A stretch of 10,618 nt of DNA from Clostridia bacterium. GTDB lineage: Bacteria; Bacillota; Clostridia; Oscillospirales; Acutalibacteraceae. The notes below the pieces were generated by a model, which was not told the origin of the DNA, did not search any database, and worked only from the letters and a program-made list of their open reading frames with translations. A program made the translations under genes and the position numbers. The stretch lies in the NCBI GenBank assembly GCA_900769775.1, contig CAAGHT010000042.1, positions 1 through 10,618 of the forward strand. The letters run 5' to 3'. The first letter of the stretch is position 1. Each line of letters begins with the position of its first letter. Below, piece by piece: positions 7,269-10,618 of the stretch.

Positions 7269-7336
7269 ACCTACAATCGTTGGTATATTCATAATTTTAA
7301 TTGCTTATACTTGTTTTGTCAAGAACAATTGTAGGT
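7269..7336. repeat. inverted 13-base repeat in the divergent leader region
   Basis: AACAATTGTAGGT (7324-7336, plus) recurs as AACGATTGTAGGT on the minus strand (7269-7281). Twelve of 13 bases match, with nine in a row (ATTGTAGGT). The copies point outward, each just before the start codon of one divergent gene, with 42 bases between them. The right copy overlaps the AGGTG ribosome site of the regulator gene. The left copy precedes the AGGAG of the zinc-ribbon gene and falls in its transcribed leader. Candidate operator pair or leader RNA element. Confidence 0.6.
7294..7322 (-). promoter_or_regulatory. sigma-A promoter of the zinc-ribbon gene
   Basis: On the minus strand a consensus TTGACA (7317-7322), exactly 17 bases and TAAAAT (7294-7299) are present. 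The predicted start is near 7287, giving a leader of about 36 bases that contains the repeat at 7269-7281. For the plus-strand regulator gene the best -10 is TATACT (7306-7311), without a good -35; it lies inside this promoter's spacer. Confidence 0.75.
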
Positions 7337-7343
7337 GATGATT

Positions 7344-7556
7344 ATGAGAAAAGTATTATCTGACAGATTAAAAAGTCTCCGAAAAGAAAAAGGTTATACC
7401 CAAGCTCAAGTTGCAATATACTGCGACATTACAGAAAAAACCTATCAAAACTATGAGCTCATGACACGCGAGCCGAAAATAGAAATACTGATAAGAATTG
7501 CAGACTTTTATAAGGTTTCACTTGACTACTTGGTTGGAAGAACAGATATTAAGTAA
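7344..7556 (+). CDS. XRE-family helix-turn-helix transcriptional regulator
   Basis: The 70-residue product is essentially one Cro/CI-type HTH domain. RLKSLRKEKGYTQAQVA is at about residues 7-23, then the recognition region CDITEKTYQNYELMTREPKIE. The closing segment ILIRIADFYKVSLDYLVGRTD is typical of single-domain Firmicute repressors. There is no sensor or dimerisation extension. The frame also opens at GTG 7335 and ATG 7338, but AGGTG (7333-7337) is correctly placed only for the ATG at 7344, six bases on. It diverges from the zinc-ribbon gene, and the shared inverted repeat between them is the natural candidate operator, which would imply autoregulation. A bidirectional terminator follows at once. 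It is not accompanied by phage, toxin or plasmid genes in this window. Confidence 0.93.
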   Translation: MRKVLSDRLKSLRKEKGYTQAQVAIYCDITEKTYQNYELMTREPKIEILIRIADFYKVSLDYLVGRTDIK

Positions 7557-7557
7557 A

Positions 7558-7585
7558 AAAAGCAAGGCTTTTAAGCCTTGCTTTT
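7558..7585. terminator. bidirectional terminator between the regulator gene and the branching enzyme gene
   Basis: AAAAGCAAGGCTT (7558-7570) pairs with AAGCCTTGCTTTT (7573-7585). T-rich runs follow on both strands (TTTTCTTTTT on plus, seven T on minus). The stem starts right after the regulator's stop codon. The branching-enzyme stop codon (7571-7573) lies at the loop, so the last five codons of that gene form half of the stem. Confidence 0.88.
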
Positions 7586-9565
7586 CTTTTTGAAAACTAT
7601 TGCGGTGCGGTTGGGAAGATAGCAATTAAAGCCGCGCCATTTTGCAGGGGTGGCAATCGCCTTGTAGGTGAGGGTGTTATCGACCCTCGAAAAGCCGCCA
7701 TACACTCCGTCATCGGAGGAAAGAACGATTTCATATTCTCCGATTTTTGATACGGGGATGAAATATCCGTCAAAGGACTTTGTCGGGTGGAAATTAAATG
7801 CAAATACATAATCGCCCTTTGTGAAAATTATTATCTTGTCATCCTCGTGAAGCCACTTGCACTCTGCCTTTTTAGTGAGCAGATTACCATTCTTTAAAAG
7901 CCCGACCATCGCCTTATCAAAATCGTTAAGCTCTCGATAGCGGAGATTTTCGTTGTCAACAAGGCTCCACTGTCGGCGGCAATAGTGATAGCTCCAGCCG
8001 TTGCCCTCACGGGGGAAATCTATCCACTCGGGGTGGCCGAACTCGTTGCCCATAAAGTTGAGATAGCCCTCGCCTGCAAGAGATGCAGTTATTAGCCTTA
8101 TCATTTTATGAAGAGCAATTCCTCTGTCAACGGTGGGGTTTGCGCCGAATTTTTGCATACCGTAGTACATTTCGGCATCACAAAGCCGGAACATTATTGT
8201 TTTATCGCCGACAAGCGCCTGGTCGTGGGACTCGGAATACCCAATATTCTTTTCTCCTGATCTGCGGGTATTAAGCTCCCACCAGAGCTTGCCCATATCC
8301 CAGTTTTCGTCACTTGATTCCTTTATCATCTTTATCCAAAGGTCAGGGACACCCATAGAAAGCCTATAATCAAAGCCGATTCCGCCGTCCTTTATTTTAA
8401 TGCACATACCCGGCATTCCCGACATATCCTCGGCAACGGTAATTGCATTTTTATTTACCTTATGGATAAGCTCATTTGCGAGCTGCAAATAGGTTACGGC
8501 TTCGGTGTCAGTATTCATCGAGAAATACATATCATAACCCGAAAAGGCAGAGCCGAGGCCGTGGTCGTGATAAAGCATAGAGGTTACTCCGTCAAAGCGG
8601 AAGCCGTCAAAGTGGAAAACCTCCATCCAATATTTCAGGTTAGACAGTAAGAAGTGTAAAACCTCGTTTTTATTATAATTAAAGAGTTTTGTCCCCCAGG
8701 CAGAGTGGTCTCCCCTGCCGCCCTCATGGAAAAACTGATAGGTTGTGCCGTCGAATTCGTTTATACCCTCATTGGTGTTTTTTACAGCGTGAGAATGAAC
8801 GACATCGAGCAGAACGGTTATTCCCATAGAGTGAGCGGTATTTATAAGCTCTTTCAGATCTTCACTCCGCCCGTATTTTGATGAGGCGGCAAAGAAATTA
8901 GATACCTGATAACCAAAGGAGCCGTAATAGGGGTGCTCCATTATTGCCATTATCTGAATTGTGTTATAGCCGAGCGCCTTTATGCGAGGCAAGGTATATT
9001 CTGTAAATTCACGGTAGCTGCCGATACGGCCGTGCTCCTGCGCCATACCAATATGGCACTCATAAATAAAAGGAGTTTTTTCAGGGATAAACTCACTATC
9101 GGTCCAATTATAGTCTCGAAGAGTATCTTCTATTTCGGCACACCAAAGATAGGTTACGGGGTCTTGTACTACCCGTGTTGCATAGAGCGGAATACGGCGA
9201 AGCATATTGCCGCCGTGCCAAACGATAGTCTGCACCTTTTGGCCGACCTTTATTCCCTCGACATATATCTCAAAAACACCGTTTTCAAGTCTTGTCATTG
9301 GGTGGCTGTTCGTATTCCAATCATTGAAATCGCCGCAAAGGAACAGAGCGTCGGCAGCAGGTGCCCACTCACGATAAACCCAAAACTGACCCTCTTTATG
9401 AAAGCCGAAATACTTATAGCCGTCAGCAAAATCGACAATATTCCTTTTTTTGCCAATGAGCTCTGCTCTTTTCAGGTTGTATAGCTCCATACGAAGCGCT
9501 ATATCTCTCTCGTAAGGCAAAAGGTACGGGTCAATTTCAAAAATTTTGAGTTTTTTCTCACTCAT
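7571..9565 (-). CDS. 1,4-alpha-glucan branching enzyme, eukaryote-type (GH13_8)
   Basis: This enzyme cuts alpha-1,4 glucan chains and rejoins them as alpha-1,6 branches in glycogen synthesis. From the preferred start it is 664 residues. An N-terminal CBM48-like module (WAPAADALFLCGDFNDWN) precedes the GH13 barrel, whose four signature regions are intact: DVVHSH (D254), DGFRFDGVTSMLYHDHG (nucleophile D325), AEDMSGMP (acid E379) and SESHDQAL (H447-D448). MAIMEHPYYGSFGYQVSNFF, GEGYLNFMGNEFGHPEW and the FNFHP-SKS-like C-terminus match animal, yeast and plant branching enzymes (GH13_8) rather than usual bacterial GlgB (GH13_9). No other glycogen gene is nearby. The frame extends to ATG 9604, but that start follows the upstream hairpin directly without a ribosome site. 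AAAGGAAG lies ten bases before ATG 9565. No clear promoter was found. Confidence 0.94.
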   Translation of the reverse strand: MSEKKLKIFEIDPYLLPYERDIALRMELYNLKRAELIGKKRNIVDFADGYKYFGFHKEGQFWVYREWAPAADALFLCGDFNDWNTNSHPMTRLENGVFEIYVEGIKVGQKVQTIVWHGGNMLRRIPLYATRVVQDPVTYLWCAEIEDTLRDYNWTDSEFIPEKTPFIYECHIGMAQEHGRIGSYREFTEYTLPRIKALGYNTIQIMAIMEHPYYGSFGYQVSNFFAASSKYGRSEDLKELINTAHSMGITVLLDVVHSHAVKNTNEGINEFDGTTYQFFHEGGRGDHSAWGTKLFNYNKNEVLHFLLSNLKYWMEVFHFDGFRFDGVTSMLYHDHGLGSAFSGYDMYFSMNTDTEAVTYLQLANELIHKVNKNAITVAEDMSGMPGMCIKIKDGGIGFDYRLSMGVPDLWIKMIKESSDENWDMGKLWWELNTRRSGEKNIGYSESHDQALVGDKTIMFRLCDAEMYYGMQKFGANPTVDRGIALHKMIRLITASLAGEGYLNFMGNEFGHPEWIDFPREGNGWSYHYCRRQWSLVDNENLRYRELNDFDKAMVGLLKNGNLLTKKAECKWLHEDDKIIIFTKGDYVFAFNFHPTKSFDGYFIPVSKIGEYEIVLSSDDGVYGGFSRVDNTLTYKAIATPAKWRGFNCYLPNRTAIVFKKKSKA

Positions 9566-9608
9566 TCCAAAAAAACTTCCTTTTTCGACAAAATAAATCT
9601 GCATTGAA

Positions 9609-9633
9609 GAGGCACCCGTAAGTCGGGTGCCTC
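9609..9633 (-). terminator. hairpin after the EF-G-like gene, probable terminator
   Basis: A perfect 10-bp stem GAGGCACCCG (9609-9618) pairs with 9624-9633 around a five-base loop, eight bases after the stop codon of the EF-G-like gene. On the minus strand the following bases (TTCAATGCAGATTTATTTT) form only a weak T-tract, so some read-through into the branching-enzyme gene is likely. That would explain why no separate promoter is visible there. Confidence 0.6.
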
Positions 9634-9641
9634 ATAAAATC

Positions 9642-10618
9642 TTATTCGGCTTTCGCATCCTCGATTATCTTCTGTGCAATAGAAGAGGGAACCTCCTCAT
9701 ATCTTGCAAACTCGGTAACAAAGGAGCCAACACCACGGGTTACAGAACGGAGAACTGTCGGGAAATCGGCAAGCTCACTCTCAGGAACCTCAGCGGTAAT
9801 AACCATTAACTTCTTGCCCTCGGGGTCCATTCCGAGAACGCGGCCGCGGCGCTTATTGAAGTCGCCCATAATGTCGCCTGCGTTATCGGTGGGAACCTTT
9901 GCGGTAACCGTAACAACCGGCTCTAAGAGAACAGGGCCTGCCTCGGGGATACCTGCCTTATAGGCAAGAGAAGCGGCTGTCTTAAAGGCAAGCTCGGAGG
10001 AATCTACAGGGTGATAAGAACCATCAGTAAGAGTTGCCTTAACGCCAACCATAGGATAGCCTGCGAGAACACCCTGACGGGCAGATTCCTGAAGTCCCTT
10101 TTCAACTGCGGGGAAGTAATTCTTCGGAACAGAACCGCCGAAGATTGTCTCGGCAAATACGAGCTCCTCGCTGTCACAAGGCTCAAACTCGATCCAAACA
10201 TCACCGAACTGACCGTGTCCTCCCGACTGCTTCTTATGGCGACCCTGAACCTTTGCCTTCTTGCGGATAGTCTCACGATAAGCAACCTTGGGAGCAGAGA
10301 ACTGAATCTCTACGCCGAATTTGCTTCTGAGCTTTGCGGCAACAGTTTCAAGATGCTGCTCGCCGAGACCTGCAAGAATCATCTCGCCGGTAGCGTCGTT
10401 AGAATAGTAGGAAACAGTGGGGTCTTCCTCAGCAAGTTTATAAAGACCGGCGGCAACCTTTTCTTCCTCGCCCTTAGTCTTAGGCTTAACTGCCATTTTA
10501 TAGCAGGGATTTTCAAAATTAACACCGGGAAGGGTTATCGGGCGGAGAGGCGAGCAAAGGGTGTCGCCTGTACCGGTAACATTGAGCTTGGCAACAGCGC
10601 CGATATCACCTGCGGCAA
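9642..10618 (-). CDS. EF-G-like translational GTPase, C-terminal part (cut by right edge)
   Basis: The frame is open from the right edge to a TAA at 9642, about 325 residues covering the end of domain II through domains III-V. The ATG at 10496 is internal: upstream codons read AAGDIGAVAKLNVTGTGDTL and on to LPGVNFENPCYKMAVKPKTKGEEEK without a stop. Domain III has DPTVSYYSNDATGEMILAGLGEQHLE. Domain IV has YRETIRKKAKVQGRHKKQSGGHGQFGDVW, and its tip has PAVEKGLQESARQGVLAGYPM. Domain V has EPVVTVTAKVPTDNAGDIMGDFNKRRGRV. The HKKQSGGHGQFGDV form and loose match to canonical FusA point to the EF-G2-like paralogue group of Clostridia rather than the main elongation factor. The GTPase domain is not in the window, so I cannot say whether it is active. 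The gene ends in a hairpin at 9609-9633. Confidence 0.93.
   Translation of the reverse strand, partial: AAGDIGAVAKLNVTGTGDTLCSPLRPITLPGVNFENPCYKMAVKPKTKGEEEKVAAGLYKLAEEDPTVSYYSNDATGEMILAGLGEQHLETVAAKLRSKFGVEIQFSAPKVAYRETIRKKAKVQGRHKKQSGGHGQFGDVWIEFEPCDSEELVFAETIFGGSVPKNYFPAVEKGLQESARQGVLAGYPMVGVKATLTDGSYHPVDSSELAFKTAASLAYKAGIPEAGPVLLEPVVTVTAKVPTDNAGDIMGDFNKRRGRVLGMDPEGKKLMVITAEVPESELADFPTVLRSVTRGVGSFVTEFARYEEVPSSIAQKIIEDAKAE

Noticed and set aside
8933..9484. 183-residue plus-strand ORF opposite the branching enzyme
   Set aside because: It is the longest shadow frame, but it is antisense to intact conserved GH13 motifs and no domain is recognisable in it.
9566..9604. 13-residue N-terminal extension of the branching enzyme from ATG 9604
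   Set aside because: That ATG sits just after the EF-G terminator hairpin with no ribosome site. ATG 9565 has AAAGGAAG before it, and homologues begin near there.

Overview
The window looks like chromosomal DNA of an endospore-forming, low-to-mid GC member of the Firmicutes (class Clostridia, Oscillospiraceae-like). The evidence is two sporulation genes (gpr, spoIIP), strong AGGAGG-type ribosome binding sites, sigma-A type promoters, and a type A RNase P RNA. Almost every base is accounted for. No insertion sequence, phage gene, CRISPR array, tRNA or rRNA gene was seen, and no stretch above 300 bases lacks a gene.

Layout. (1) 1-378, minus: N-terminal membrane part of an LTA-synthase/sulfatase-family protein that runs off the left edge, with its own promoter. 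(2) 458-2602, minus: a sporulation operon gpr - spoIIP - small membrane protein. (3) 2697-2957, plus: rpsT, divergent from gpr, as in Bacillus. (4) 3069-4763, minus: an M3 oligoendopeptidase. Its promoter sits back-to-back with that of (5) rnpB (4861-5207, plus), which ends in an intrinsic terminator. (6) 5257-6932, plus: a coupled pair encoding a FliB-like cysteine-cluster protein and an AAC(3)-family acetyltransferase. (7) 7063-7556: a tiny divergent module of a 62-residue zinc-ribbon protein (minus) and an XRE-type regulator (plus). It is bounded by two bidirectional terminators and carries a matched 13-base inverted repeat in its two leaders. (8) 7571-9565, minus: a eukaryote-type (GH13_8) glycogen branching enzyme. 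(9) 9642-10618, minus: the C-terminal part of an EF-G-like GTPase, cut by the right edge.

How the genes fit together. SpoIIP drives engulfment of the forespore, and GPR degrades the DNA-protecting small acid-soluble proteins at germination. rpsT, rnpB and the EF-G-like gene are translation and RNA-processing housekeeping. The peptidase and branching enzyme serve peptide turnover and storage polysaccharide. The part least explained by known biology is the zinc-ribbon/XRE module. Next are the FliB-like/AAC(3) pair, which has no flagellar gene or visible promoter nearby, and the 67-residue membrane protein in the sporulation operon. I found no clear multi-gene defence or biosynthetic system.
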